The notes under the pieces were generated by a model. The model worked only from the letters and a program-made list of their open reading frames with translations, did not search any database and was not told the origin of the DNA. From the NCBI RefSeq assembly GCF_005870035.1, contig NZ_SWJG01000001.1, positions 248,001 to 312,000 on the forward strand: DNA of 64,000 nucleotides. Direction: 5' to 3'. Below are positions 1 to 9,077 of this stretch, in pieces (position 1 is the stretch's first letter; each line of letters starts with the position of its first letter). The DNA comes from Spirosoma lacussanchae. GTDB taxonomy: Bacteria; Bacteroidota; Bacteroidia; Cytophagales; Spirosomataceae. The translations under genes were made by a program, and so were the position numbers.

Positions 1-18
1 AGCGCCGGGCAACGCTAA
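1..18 (+). other. possible 3' end of an upstream gene
   Basis: Frame 1 reads five sense codons (S-A-G-Q-R) and then TAA at 16-18. A preceding gene could end here, and treZ or another trehalose/glycogen gene would fit the neighbour treY. Too little is visible to claim identity. A short GC hairpin (57-61 with 74-78) follows. Confidence 0.2.
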
Positions 19-110
19 AATCCAACACAAGTCCGGGGCTGCGTGTTGTAGGGTAAGGGGCTCCGGTTCGCTGGCCCCCTCCTCAACGGTTGTTTAACAG
101 ACTCAACATT

Positions 111-2825
111 ATGTATAACCCGGTCTCTACGTACCGCTTTCAGTTCAACAGCACCTTTACACTCAGCAAGCTCGACCGGCTTTTGCCTTACCTCAAAGCC
201 CTGGGTATCAAAACTATATATGGATCGCCGATCTACGTATCGACTCCGCAGAGTTCGCACGGGTACGATGCCGTGGACCCCACTCGCATCAATCCCGAAA
301 TAGGCACGGAAGAGGAGTTGCGCGCTATCAGCGAGCGGCTTCGGGCGGCCGGCATGGGCTGGTTTCAGGACATCGTACCCAACCACATGGCCTACCATCC
401 GACCAACGAATGGCTGATGGACATGCTGGAGAAAGGCAGTATGTCGCGCTACGCCCGCTTTTTCGAAACATCGCTGAGCAGTTCGTTCTTTCGGGGTCGT
501 ATCGAAGCGCCTTTTCTGCCCGGCCCGCTCGATCAGAGCATTGCCGACGGGGCACTGACGCTGGCCTACATCGACGATCGGCTGGTGTTGCAGGTGCAGG
601 GTAACACCCTGCCACTTAATCCGGGGGGCTATGCGAAAGTCATACAGGCTGGCGCGGGTGAGCCCAATACAGCCCTGCATCAGTTGCTCGAACTGATTGA
701 TCAGTTGAAACATACCGACGAACCGGAAGCCTACGCGGTGGCCTGGGAGGAGTTCCGGCAGCAGCTGGTGGCGCTGATGAAAAATGAAGCCACGGCGACC
801 TATGTGCAGTCGGCTATCGATCACATCAACGAATCGCCGGAGTTAATGACCGACCTGGCCACCAGCCAGTATTATCAGTTCCGGACCGAACCGGAGACGC
901 GCCGGGAGATGAACTACCGACGGTTTTTCACGGTCAACGGGCTGATCTGTCTCAACATGCGCGATCAGGCTGTCTTCGATGCGTATCATGCGCTCACCAA
1001 GCGACTGGTCGATGAGGGCCTGTTTCAGGGACTGCGGGTCGACCATGTGGATGGACTCTACGACCCGACGCAATACCTCGACCGGCTGCGGGAGCGGATG
1101 GGGCCTGAAACCTACCTGATTGTCGAGAAAATCCTGCAGGCCGACGAAGACATGCCCCACCACTGGCCCATTGAAGGGGCATCGGGCTACGAGTTTCTGG
1201 CCATGGTCAACAACCTCCTGACCGACACCCGCAGCGAACCCGCTTTCCGGGCGTTTTACCGGCAGTTGGTCGGCAACGAAACGTCGGTACACGATCAGGT
1301 TCGGGACCGCAAGGCGTTTTTTCTGGCGCAGTACATGGGCGGAGAGCTCGATAACCTGTACCATTATTTCCGGTCGCTGAACCTGGTTGACGAGGAGTCC
1401 CTGGCTCAGCTGCGCGAGGGCCAGCTGAAACAAACCATCGGGGAGGTACTGGTACGCTGCCCCGTTTACCGCTATTATGGCAACCAGTTACCCCTGCCTG
1501 CCGAAGAAGCCGACGCCTTACGCGCCATACTGGCCGAAATACTGGAGAAGCGGCCCGAACTGACTGATGCTGCCGCGTTACTCGACGATGTATTGCTGAC
1601 CCGCCCCCAAACCGCCGACGCGGATTATAACGGGCGGGCCCGGCGGTTCTACCAGCGATTGATGCAGTTTTCGAGTCCGCTCATGGCCAAGGGCGTTGAA
1701 GACACGCTGCTCTATACCTACAACGCGTTTGTGGGCCATAACGAAGTGGGCGACGCGCCCGAGCGGCACGGTATGCGGCCCGATGCCTTTCATCAACTCA
1801 TGCAGCACCGGCAGCAGCACTGGCCGCTGGCCATGAACACGACCACGACCCACGATACCAAACGGGGCGAAGACGTGCGCGCCCGGCTCAACGTATTGAC
1901 CGATCTGTCGGACGAATGGCTGGCCGAGGTGCAGCACTGGCTGGATATACTGGCCGAAACCAACCCAGGCACCGATGCGTATGCCGGTGTGCCCGATGCA
2001 AACGATGCGTACTTCATGCTCCAAAACATGATTGGCGGCTATCCCATGCCCGGCCAGCACGACGACGATTTTCAGAATCGCTTTGGGTTGTACATGGAAA
2101 AGGCGCTTCAGGAAGCCAAACGCCATACGTCGGGCTGGACGGTTGAGGAGACCTACCACGAGGGAATCCGGCGGTTTATCGACCGGATGTTCGATCAGCA
2201 GGGCGCGTTTTGGCAGCGGTTCGAGCCGTTCCACCGGCGCGTGGCCGACCTGGGGGTACTTAACTCACTGGTCCAGACTACGCTGAAATGTACCTGCCCG
2301 GGGGTGCCGGATGTGTACCAGGGCGCCGAAAACTGGGATTTGAGTCTGGTCGATCCCGACAACCGCCGACCCATCGATTTCGACCGGAGGCTGAGGTTCC
2401 TCGACGCGCTTGGTGAACCTGACTCCGCCGACTGGGCTGACCTTTGGGCCAACCGGTTCGACAGCCGCATCAAGCTGGCGCTGCTCCGCACCCTGCTGCA
2501 TCTCCGGCGTGAGTACGAAACGCTGTTTGCCGAGGGGGCCTATCGGCCGCTGACCGTAGCGGGTACGCATAGTGACCACGTGCTGGCTTTTGCGCGGCAG
2601 CTGGGTGACGACTGGTGTGTGGTTGTCGTGCCGCTGCACGTAGGTCAGCTGGTTCGGCAACAGCAGCAACCCGATGCCCGGCTGCTCGACTGGCAGGATA
2701 CCCGCATCACCCTGCCTGACGACGCGCCCTCTACCTGGACGAGCCGCCTGACGGGCGAGTCTGTATCGGAGCTATCCCTGCAAACCCTGTTCCGCGCCCT
2801 GCCCATATCGGTGTTGACATCGTAG
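111..2825 (+). CDS. treY: malto-oligosyltrehalose synthase
   Basis: TreY isomerises the reducing-end alpha-1,4 link of malto-oligosaccharides to the alpha,alpha-1,1 link of maltooligosyl-trehalose, from which TreZ releases trehalose in the cytoplasm. The 904-residue protein is a GH13 enzyme. It begins with the family-typical STYRFQF, has region I DIVPNHMA near residue 88, the nucleophile motif GLRVDHVDG near 308, the acid/base Glu in YLIVEKIL near 336, and THDTKRGEDVRAR near 580. The long insertions after the nucleophile are usual for TreY. I chose ATG 111 because the TTG 21 bases upstream adds residues unlike the family start. TreZ is not in the window and may lie just upstream. No frameshift or missing catalytic residue is seen. 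Confidence 0.95.
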   Translation: MYNPVSTYRFQFNSTFTLSKLDRLLPYLKALGIKTIYGSPIYVSTPQSSHGYDAVDPTRINPEIGTEEELRAISERLRAAGMGWFQDIVPNHMAYHPTNEWLMDMLEKGSMSRYARFFETSLSSSFFRGRIEAPFLPGPLDQSIADGALTLAYIDDRLVLQVQGNTLPLNPGGYAKVIQAGAGEPNTALHQLLELIDQLKHTDEPEAYAVAWEEFRQQLVALMKNEATATYVQSAIDHINESPELMTDLATSQYYQFRTEPETRREMNYRRFFTVNGLICLNMRDQAVFDAYHALTKRLVDEGLFQGLRVDHVDGLYDPTQYLDRLRERMGPETYLIVEKILQADEDMPHHWPIEGASGYEFLAMVNNLLTDTRSEPAFRAFYRQLVGNETSVHDQVRDRKAFFLAQYMGGELDNLYHYFRSLNLVDEESLAQLREGQLKQTIGEVLVRCPVYRYYGNQLPLPAEEADALRAILAEILEKRPELTDAAALLDDVLLTRPQTADADYNGRARRFYQRLMQFSSPLMAKGVEDTLLYTYNAFVGHNEVGDAPERHGMRPDAFHQLMQHRQQHWPLAMNTTTTHDTKRGEDVRARLNVLTDLSDEWLAEVQHWLDILAETNPGTDAYAGVPDANDAYFMLQNMIGGYPMPGQHDDDFQNRFGLYMEKALQEAKRHTSGWTVEETYHEGIRRFIDRMFDQQGAFWQRFEPFHRRVADLGVLNSLVQTTLKCTCPGVPDVYQGAENWDLSLVDPDNRRPIDFDRRLRFLDALGEPDSADWADLWANRFDSRIKLALLRTLLHLRREYETLFAEGAYRPLTVAGTHSDHVLAFARQLGDDWCVVVVPLHVGQLVRQQQQPDARLLDWQDTRITLPDDAPSTWTSRLTGESVSELSLQTLFRALPISVLTS

Positions 2826-2860
2826 GGGCCGTGTCGCCGTGACGACGGACCGGTCTCTAC
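2822..2860. repeat. short GTAGGG...GTCTCTAC intergenic element
   Basis: Just after the treY stop lies a 39-base stretch that begins GTAGGGGCC and ends GGTCTCTAC, with an imperfect inverted core (GTGTCG / CGACGGAC). Its right end matches the boundary of the larger element at 23340-23510, so it may be a small or decayed copy. Confidence 0.3.
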
Positions 2861-2948
2861 AGGGAATCCGATAAAAATTAGGGGCCTTTCTGTCATACTG
2901 TGCCGCAATCTGCGTTATTTCGCAGACAGTCAACTTTATCCACCCCCA

Positions 2949-3434
2949 ATGGTAGGTATTATCATGGGCAGCCTCTCCGATCGAAACGTGATGCAGGAGG
3001 CCGCCGACATTCTAAACACCCTGGGCGTTGCTTACGAAATGGACATCGTTTCGGCCCATCGCACGCCCGAAAAAATGGTCGACTACGCCCAGAGCGCCCG
3101 GGACCGCGGGCTGCGTGTGATTATTGCCGGGGCGGGTGGGGCTGCTCACCTGCCCGGTATGGTGGCGTCGCTGACCACCCTGCCCGTTATTGGTGTGCCG
3201 GTCAAATCGAGTAACTCCATCGATGGCTGGGATTCGGTATTGTCGATTCTACAGATGCCCGCGGGTGTTCCGGTAGCGACAATGGCCCTCAACGGGGCCC
3301 GCAACGCCGGTATTCTGGCTGCGCAGATCATCGGTACCGCCGACGATACGGTGGCGCAGAACCTGGCCCGGTTTAAGGAAGAGCTGAAAGCAAAAGTGGC
3401 TGAAATGAGCCAGGAGCTGCTGACAACCAAGTGA
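2949..3434 (+). CDS. purE: N5-carboxyaminoimidazole ribonucleotide mutase
   Basis: PurE converts N5-CAIR to CAIR in de novo purine synthesis. The 161-residue length is that of bacterial class I PurE, which normally works with the ATP-dependent PurK. Clear motifs are [13 protein letters not shown] at the N-terminus, SAHRTPEKM near residue 36, [12 protein letters not shown] near 60, [10 protein letters not shown] near 78, [15 protein letters not shown] near 94 and [13 protein letters not shown] near 110. Its stop overlaps the possible GTG start of the next gene, so the two are probably co-transcribed. purK is not adjacent, which is not unusual. A small hairpin (TCTGCG 2909-2914 with CGCAGA 2921-2926) lies upstream; its role is unknown. 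Confidence 0.96.
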   Translation: MVGIIMGSLSDRNVMQEAADILNTLGVAYEMDIVSAHRTPEKMVDYAQSARDRGLRVIIAGAGGAAHLPGMVASLTTLPVIGVPVKSSNSIDGWDSVLSILQMPAGVPVATMALNGARNAGILAAQIIGTADDTVAQNLARFKEELKAKVAEMSQELLTTK

Positions 3435-4264
3435 AAAGTAACAAGGCTATGGAAGAACAACCCAAAAATCCCCGGCCTACGGGCAGTAACAGTTTACCGG
3501 CGCTGACTCTGGTCGTGCTGGTGGGGCTGATTGCTGCCTTGCTGTACGTAGGCTACGATTATTTTGTCGATAACACCGACGGCTCCGACGAGCTGACCAA
3601 TGTGGCGCTGGACACGACCTCGCAGCAGCCCCTGGCGCAAACCGATCCGGACATGCTGATGGCTCCCGAAGAAGTCGACACCTCGTCGCAGCCCGCACCG
3701 GTCGACCTGTCGCAGGCTGAACCGCCCGCCGGGGTGGCCGATGCCAGCGCCCAGCCCGAAGAAGTGGCCGAAGACAACCGCGAAACCACGGCTGGCAAAC
3801 CCGCTCCGGCCGACGAGAAGCCGGTAGCCGCTGCGCCGAAGCCCGAAAAGCCGGTCGAAAAGCCGAAAGAGGTAGAGAAGCCCAAAGAAGAGAAAAAGGC
3901 AGAAAAACCGAAGTCCGAAGTAGCCGCCGTGGAGAAGCCTAACGTGAAACCCGGGGGCGTTACCAATACGCATACCGTCGGGTCGGGTGAGACGTTCTAT
4001 GGGGTGGCTAACCGCTACAATATGAAGATCAACACCCTGAAAGAGCTGAACCCGGGCGTTACGGAGCAGCAGATCAAGGCTGGCGTGACCAAACTGAATG
4101 TGAAAGTCATGGCCGTTCATACGGTCGGGCCGGGCGATGTGCTGCGGGTGGTGGCGCAGAAATACGGCGTCAGCAAGGAAGCCCTCATGCGGGCCAACCG
4201 AAAAGACAAGGACATAGCCACCCGGGGTGAGAAACTGATTATCCCCTTCCCCGAAAAACAGTAA
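3431..4264 (+). CDS. membrane-anchored LysM-repeat protein
   Basis: A probable cell-envelope protein that binds peptidoglycan. A short cytoplasmic N-terminus is followed by one transmembrane helix near residues 20-45 ([20 protein letters not shown]). Then comes an acidic and Pro/Lys/Glu-rich low-complexity spacer near 50-170, and two LysM motifs at the C-terminus, beginning [17 protein letters not shown] near 180 and [17 protein letters not shown] near 228. GTG 3431 overlaps the purE stop, which suggests translational coupling. ATG 3449 is an equally possible start and removes six residues. The exact role is not known: LysM proteins of this layout often have envelope-maintenance functions, but no catalytic domain is visible here. 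Confidence 0.8.
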   Translation: MKSNKAMEEQPKNPRPTGSNSLPALTLVVLVGLIAALLYVGYDYFVDNTDGSDELTNVALDTTSQQPLAQTDPDMLMAPEEVDTSSQPAPVDLSQAEPPAGVADASAQPEEVAEDNRETTAGKPAPADEKPVAAAPKPEKPVEKPKEVEKPKEEKKAEKPKSEVAAVEKPNVKPGGVTNTHTVGSGETFYGVANRYNMKINTLKELNPGVTEQQIKAGVTKLNVKVMAVHTVGPGDVLRVVAQKYGVSKEALMRANRKDKDIATRGEKLIIPFPEKQ

Positions 4265-4266
4265 CG

Positions 4267-4289
4267 ATAGGCGGCCATTGGTCGCCTAT
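4267..4289. terminator. bidirectional terminator between convergent genes
   Basis: The arms ATAGGCG (4267-4273) and CGCCTAT (4283-4289) form a hairpin followed by TTTTC on the plus strand. It lies between the convergent LysM and DUF481-like genes and includes the minus-strand stop codon. Confidence 0.6.
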
Positions 4290-5134
4290 TTTCGTTCGTA
4301 GACGAGGCCAGCCGTGAAACGCAGGTCGTTATTCTGACGGCCGGGGGCCACGACGCTCTCGTAGGCATTGGCCAGCGACGAGCGCAGACTGATAACGGTA
4401 TTCAGCTTGATAGACAGGCTCAGGCTGGCATTCCAGCGAACGTTCCGCTGGTTGAGGGCAGGCTGATAAAACGCCGTATGGGTCAGGGTCCAGCGGTCGC
4501 TCCCGAAGGTATACTCGCCAAACAGCCGCGCCGAATTTCGGATGACGTTGATGTTGGCCAGTTCGACAAAATTGGTGTACTCCTGCAGCACCACATTGGT
4601 AACCGACAGATAAGCCCGTTTGCGGTCAACGAGTTTGTAGCCTGCCCCGCCCGCTATGGTCCAGCGGTGGCTGATCTGCCGCAGGTTACTGCGCTCATAA
4701 GAGCCGAAGGCCAGGTAGTACAGCCGTTTTTCGGGTCGGTACGTAGCCCGGAAATCGCCGAACCATTCGCGCTCGGCCAGGATGCCGTTCTGCCGACCGT
4801 ACACGAACGAGGGGGTGGTCGATAGTTTGAACAGATTGCTCAGCTGATAATCGACAGCGCCCGCCAGCTGCACCAGCGCCCGGTTGATGTTGCCGGCCGT
4901 AAGGGTCCCGTCGGCCGCCAGCCGATACCGGAAAATCCGGGTAGCCGGTTTGGCAGTGGCTGGGGCAGGCGTTTGGGCCAGCGTGCTGTCGGTCTGAACC
5001 GAATCGGCGGTGGCCTGGGTACTGTCGGGCGTAGAGGGGCGAAGCGGGTCGGGCTGTTCCACAATCTGGGCCAGAGTCAGGATCGGACTCAATAGAAAAA
5101 CAAGCAGGAGAAGCAGATAATGACGTTTTTTCAC
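4286..5134 (-). CDS. DUF481-like outer-membrane protein
   Basis: A 282-residue exported protein. From GTG 5134 the start reads MKKRHYLLLLLVFLLSPIL followed by TLAQ, a typical signal peptide, and then a Ser/Thr/Ala/Pro-rich linker. The remaining ~200 residues alternate aromatic and polar positions as in a beta-barrel, with the DUF481 pattern (reference-strain-like YLAFGSYERSNL, RWTIAGGAGYKLV and a final FTAGLVYERK). DUF481 proteins resemble the salt-induced YdiY family of Gram-negative bacteria; function is unknown. The frame stays open upstream to 5275, but that would overlap the divergent oxidoreductase gene and spoil the signal peptide, so GTG 5134 is preferred. Confidence 0.75.
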   Translation of the reverse strand: MKKRHYLLLLLVFLLSPILTLAQIVEQPDPLRPSTPDSTQATADSVQTDSTLAQTPAPATAKPATRIFRYRLAADGTLTAGNINRALVQLAGAVDYQLSNLFKLSTTPSFVYGRQNGILAEREWFGDFRATYRPEKRLYYLAFGSYERSNLRQISHRWTIAGGAGYKLVDRKRAYLSVTNVVLQEYTNFVELANINVIRNSARLFGEYTFGSDRWTLTHTAFYQPALNQRNVRWNASLSLSIKLNTVISLRSSLANAYESVVAPGRQNNDLRFTAGLVYERK

Positions 5135-5231
5135 AACGGAAGCCAATGGTACAGGCCGCAACTTAGGAAAAAAGGATAAATTCAGCCGGTAAAACCTATC
5201 GACTGAAGATTCAGCACTAACCCTATTCGTT

Positions 5232-6200
5232 ATGACCCGCTGGGGAATTCTGGGACCCGGGCGCATCGCCCACAAATTTGCGCAGGACCTGCTAACCGTA
5301 CCCGACGCACAACTCTACGCCGTAGCGTCTACCGATCAGCAGCGGGCCGATGCCTTTGCCGCACAGTATGGCGCTCCGCATGCACTCGATAGCTACGAAG
5401 GCCTGCTGACGTTACCCGATCTGGATGTGGTCTACGTGGCTACCCCCCACGTCAAACACTATGAAAACGTGATGATGCTGCTCAACGGGGGCATCTCTGT
5501 GCTGGGCGAGAAGCCGTTTGCGATGAACAGCCAGCAGGTGCAGACGATGGTCGAAACGGCCCGGTCGAAGTCGGTATTTCTGATGGAAGCGTTGTGGAGC
5601 CGGTTCATGCCGGTCCTGCTGCGGGCCAAACAACTCGCCGACGACGGCGCCATCGGAACGGTTACGGGCGTGCGGGCCGATTTCGGCTTTGCGGCTCCGT
5701 TCACGCCCGAGGGTCGGCTGTACAACAAGGCGCTGGGGGGCGGCTCGCTGCTCGATATCGGTATTTATCCGCTCTTCTGGTCGTACCTGATTCTGGGTAT
5801 GCCGGCTTCCATTAAAGCCTCGGCCACGTTCGGGACAACCGGCGTTGACGAACAATGCGGCATGGTACTGACCTACCCCAACGGCGAACTGGCTCTGCTG
5901 GATAGCACCCTGCGTACCAAAACGCCCTGCGAAGCGTTCATCCACGGTACCGACGGGCAGATTCGCGTACACGGCCGCTGGCACGAGACCGAGGGGCTCA
6001 CGCTGGTGCGGAACGGCCACGAACCCGAAACGTTTACAGCTACCCGTTCGACCTTCGGCTACGAGTACGAGGCCCAGCACGTGATGCAGTGTCTGCGCGA
6101 CGGCCGCACCGAAAGTCCCCTCTGGTCGCTGACCGACAGCCTGAACCTGATGAGCCTGCTGGACAGCGTTCGGGCCGAGGCTGGTATAGTTTACGAATAA
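5232..6200 (+). CDS. Gfo/Idh/MocA family oxidoreductase
   Basis: A 322-residue NAD(P)-dependent dehydrogenase of the glucose-fructose oxidoreductase/inositol dehydrogenase family. The N-terminal Rossmann fold begins WGILGPGRIAHKFAQDL, and the family signature Lys-Pro occurs as GEKPFAMNSQQV near residue 95. A C-terminal alpha/beta domain carries GGGSLLDIGIYPLFW near 170, where the family catalytic Asp/His region lies. Proteins of this short type resemble trans-1,2-dihydrobenzene-1,2-diol dehydrogenase-like members; the substrate cannot be read from sequence. It diverges from the DUF481 gene and stands 27 bases before the next gene. Confidence 0.88.
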   Translation: MTRWGILGPGRIAHKFAQDLLTVPDAQLYAVASTDQQRADAFAAQYGAPHALDSYEGLLTLPDLDVVYVATPHVKHYENVMMLLNGGISVLGEKPFAMNSQQVQTMVETARSKSVFLMEALWSRFMPVLLRAKQLADDGAIGTVTGVRADFGFAAPFTPEGRLYNKALGGGSLLDIGIYPLFWSYLILGMPASIKASATFGTTGVDEQCGMVLTYPNGELALLDSTLRTKTPCEAFIHGTDGQIRVHGRWHETEGLTLVRNGHEPETFTATRSTFGYEYEAQHVMQCLRDGRTESPLWSLTDSLNLMSLLDSVRAEAGIVYE

Positions 6201-6227
6201 CATCTGGTCTCTACTCAACCCATTTTC

Positions 6228-7385
6228 ATGCTCCGTCTATTCTCTCTGTTCGTGGTCCTGCTGGCTTCGTGGCCCGCGCTGGCTCAGTCCTGGAAACCGT
6301 ATCACGAACTCGGTGACCTGTACCCATCCTATGCCATAGCGGTGGCGAACCTGGTCCCTGACGGCGACAAACGGGCCTACTCGCTGGGCGATCCGAACGG
6401 GTTTATGGGCATTACCCTGACCACGAGCCAGCCCAACACGAAGGTGCGGCTGGAACTCCGCTGCGACGATGTCCTGAACCTGTTCGCACCCGTAGTGCTG
6501 GAAGTTACGGCCCCCGAAGCAGGCCAGGAGTACCTGATAACCCCCCTGATCCCGTTCAGCCCCAGCCGGCTGGCCACGCTGCGGCAGGCTACAACGACCT
6601 ATGTTACCTACAACGTTATCATCAACGATCAGCCCCAGCCGCCCCGTACCGAACGGCTCCGCGTCCGGTCTATCAACGACTGTCCGTTTGCGGTAGTCAG
6701 CGACGACGATGAGCTGGCGATCGACTTCATGTTTGCGGCTTATGTGAACGAAGACCACCCCTGGATTCAGGAACTCCTGCAGGAAGCCCTGCGTAAAAAA
6801 TACGTCGATGCGTTTGTTGGCTACCAGGCCGGACCGAGTGCCGTTTACCGGCAGGTGGCGGCCATCTGGCGGGTGTTGCAGGAGCGGGGTATTCGGTATA
6901 GCAGCAGTCCGGCGGTCGTTCCGGTGCAGCATGGGGTTGCCTCGCAGCCGGTTCGGCTCATCGACGACATGGCGCAGTATACCCAGGCCAACTGTGCCGA
7001 CGGCTGTGTTTTGCTGGCGTCGGTGCTGCGTCGGGTGGGGCTGAACCCCACGCTGGTGGTGGTGCCGGGGCACATGTTTCTCGGCTTCGACCTCGACGAT
7101 GACGGTGAGCAGCAGGCGTATCTGGAAACGACGCTCCTGGGAGCCGACACCCGCCGAACCGCCATCCAGAACAAGGCGCTCTATAAAACCCTGCTGAACG
7201 GCCAGACCACGCTGGGCGCGCAACTAGCCATGAAGTCGTTCGTAGCGGCTGTCGAAACCGGCAACCGCACGTTTGTCAGCCACCAGGATGCTATCGAGAA
7301 TGAAGAAATCGGCTATGCGCTGGTCGATATAGGGGTAGCGCGGGCGGCCGGTATCGTACCCATTACCTACGTGGCTCCGAAGTAG
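6228..7385 (+). CDS. secreted transglutaminase-like fold protein
   Basis: A 385-residue protein with a signal peptide (start MLRLFSLFVVLLASWPALAQ). The mature region opens with a beta-rich ~120-residue domain. The C-terminal half carries a pattern like the transglutaminase/cysteine protease superfamily: NCADGCVLLASVLRRVG near residue 252 (candidate Cys), VVVPGHMFLGFDLDDDGE near 278 (candidate His and Asp). This Cys-His-Asp order is what the fold requires, but the match is by eye only. A rho-independent terminator follows the gene. A periplasmic peptidase or a protein-interaction role are both possible. Confidence 0.65.
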   Translation: MLRLFSLFVVLLASWPALAQSWKPYHELGDLYPSYAIAVANLVPDGDKRAYSLGDPNGFMGITLTTSQPNTKVRLELRCDDVLNLFAPVVLEVTAPEAGQEYLITPLIPFSPSRLATLRQATTTYVTYNVIINDQPQPPRTERLRVRSINDCPFAVVSDDDELAIDFMFAAYVNEDHPWIQELLQEALRKKYVDAFVGYQAGPSAVYRQVAAIWRVLQERGIRYSSSPAVVPVQHGVASQPVRLIDDMAQYTQANCADGCVLLASVLRRVGLNPTLVVVPGHMFLGFDLDDDGEQQAYLETTLLGADTRRTAIQNKALYKTLLNGQTTLGAQLAMKSFVAAVETGNRTFVSHQDAIENEEIGYALVDIGVARAAGIVPITYVAPK

Positions 7386-7421
7386 TTGATGGTTAGCTGA
7401 AAATCAACAGGATGTACATAA

Positions 7422-7450
7422 AAACAGCCGGGCTAGAAGCCTGGCTGTTT
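7422..7450 (+). terminator. rho-independent terminator
   Basis: AAACAGCCGGGC (7422-7433) pairs with GCCTGGCTGTTT (7439-7450) across a 5-base loop with one G-U pair. It ends transcription of the transglutaminase-like gene. Confidence 0.75.
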
Positions 7451-7659
7451 CCGTTAACACCCCAATATCAGTTCACACTGATGGTCCTACACTTTTCTTT
7501 TAGCCTTACCTGTTTTGTTGTGGGAGCAAAGGTGCATAACAAGCGTAAGAGGGAAATTAGGAGATGGTTAGAAAACGATTAGAAATTACTGGCACTGGCC
7601 CATAAGCCGCTGAAAATAACGGTTGACTGGCTGCTTTTTCCTGTTCATCGGAGAAAGGG
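7451..7659. other. non-coding gap upstream of the glycosyltransferase
   Basis: About 260 bases separate the terminator from the next start codon. The stretch is less GC-rich than the genes around it. Apart from the promoter candidate at its end I see no repeat, RNA gene or conserved structure. Confidence 0.5.
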
Positions 7660-7690
7660 TTGAGTGCAGGGGGGGCGTTGGACAACTTTG
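7660..7690 (+). promoter_or_regulatory. Bacteroidota-type promoter
   Basis: TTG at 7660-7662, a 20-base spacer, then CAACTTTG at 7683-7690, one mismatch from TAnnTTTG. The ATG at 7713 lies about 16 bases after the expected transcription start. Confidence 0.55.
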
Positions 7691-7712
7691 TTCCACCAAA
7701 CAACGACTACTC

Positions 7713-9038
7713 ATGACAACACCCCCACGCATCCTCTTTGCCACCATGCCGATGGATGGCCATTTCAGCCCCCTGACGGGCCTTGCCGTTCACCTTCGTG
7801 AACTGGGCTACGACGTACGCTGGTACGTAGGCGGTCACTACGGCGACAAGGTGAAGAAACTAGGCCTGCATCACTACCAACCCGTTCGGGCCAAAACCGT
7901 CAACCAGGAAAACCTCGAAGCCCTGTTTCCCGAACGATCGGCCATCAAAGGCACCGTAGCCCGCCTGCGCTTCGATATCAGCCAGGTGTTTCTGCTGCGC
8001 GTACCCGAGTTTATCGACGACCTGCGTGAGATTCACGCCCGCTGGCCGTTCGACCTGATCGTTCATGACGTGGCCTTCATGGCAGGGTCGTTCCTTCAGG
8101 AGCTGTTGCCGGTCAAAGCCGTTGCCGTTGGGGTGGTGCCACTGGCCGAATCGGACGAGCTGGTGCCGCCTTCGGGTATGGGCAAGTTACCCGCCAAAGG
8201 AATGGTGGGGCGCTGGCTGCAGAGTTTGTCGCGGTTTGTTGTACAACGGATTCTGTTCAAGCCCTGCAACGACCTGCACAACGAGCTGCGCCAACAGTAT
8301 GGGTTGCAGCCGGTGCCGGGCTTCATGTTCGACACCATGGTTCGGTCGGCCGATCTGTACCTGCAGAGCGGGGTGCCGGGTTTCGAGTTTCCGCGCAAAC
8401 GCATCAGCCCGAACGTTCGGTTCGTGGGGCCGCTGCTGCCTTACAGTTCGGGTCGGAAACAGCCGTTCGAGTATGCCGCCAAAGCGCTAAGCTACAAGCA
8501 GGTTGTGCTGGTGACGCAGGGTACCGTAGAACGAAACGTAGAGAAAATCCTCGTTCCGGCGCTGGAAGCATTCAGGACCGATCCGTCAACGCTGGTCATT
8601 GCCACAACGGGCGGCTCGCAGACCGACGAACTCCGTCGTCGATTTCCGCAGGACAACCTCATCATCGACGATTTCATCGACTTCAACGCCGTCATGCCCT
8701 ATGTGCATGTATACGTGACCAATGGCGGCTACGGGGGCGTTATGCTGGCGCTGCAACACCAGCTGCCGGTCGTGGTGGCCGGGGTTCACGAAGGCAAAAA
8801 TGAAATCGCGGCCCGCATCGATTACTGCCAGGTCGGAATTGATCTGAAGACCGAAACGCCCACCTCGGCTCAGATTCAGAAGGCGGTTCATACGGTGCTG
8901 GCCGATGGGCACTACCGCCAGGCCGTACATAAGCTGGGCCTTGAGTTTAGCGCCTACCAGCCCAACCAGCTGGCTACTCAGTACATCCAGGCGCTGACCG
9001 GGACCCCAGCCGAATCGGCTACGCTGATTAGCTACTAG
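7713..9038 (+). CDS. UDP-glucuronosyl/glucosyltransferase-like glycosyltransferase (GT1)
   Basis: A 441-residue GT-B fold enzyme that would transfer a sugar from a nucleotide donor to a small lipophilic acceptor. The N-terminal acceptor half begins RILFATMPMDGHFSPLTGLA, the usual GT1 start with its catalytic-type His. The C-terminal donor half has VVLVTQGTVERNVEKIL near residue 265 and the loop YVTNGGYGGVMLALQHQLPV near 335, where most GT1 enzymes have HGG; here Asn replaces His (TNGGYGG), as in the MGT-like bacterial subset. ATG 7713 is preferred because the promoter lies between it and the upstream open frame. It is followed 39 bases later by the cytochrome gene. Acceptor unknown. Confidence 0.85.
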   Translation: MTTPPRILFATMPMDGHFSPLTGLAVHLRELGYDVRWYVGGHYGDKVKKLGLHHYQPVRAKTVNQENLEALFPERSAIKGTVARLRFDISQVFLLRVPEFIDDLREIHARWPFDLIVHDVAFMAGSFLQELLPVKAVAVGVVPLAESDELVPPSGMGKLPAKGMVGRWLQSLSRFVVQRILFKPCNDLHNELRQQYGLQPVPGFMFDTMVRSADLYLQSGVPGFEFPRKRISPNVRFVGPLLPYSSGRKQPFEYAAKALSYKQVVLVTQGTVERNVEKILVPALEAFRTDPSTLVIATTGGSQTDELRRRFPQDNLIIDDFIDFNAVMPYVHVYVTNGGYGGVMLALQHQLPVVVAGVHEGKNEIAARIDYCQVGIDLKTETPTSAQIQKAVHTVLADGHYRQAVHKLGLEFSAYQPNQLATQYIQALTGTPAESATLISY

Positions 9039-9077
9039 TTTCTGTCTGGGTCAACGATCCTCTTTCACCTGAAAACC

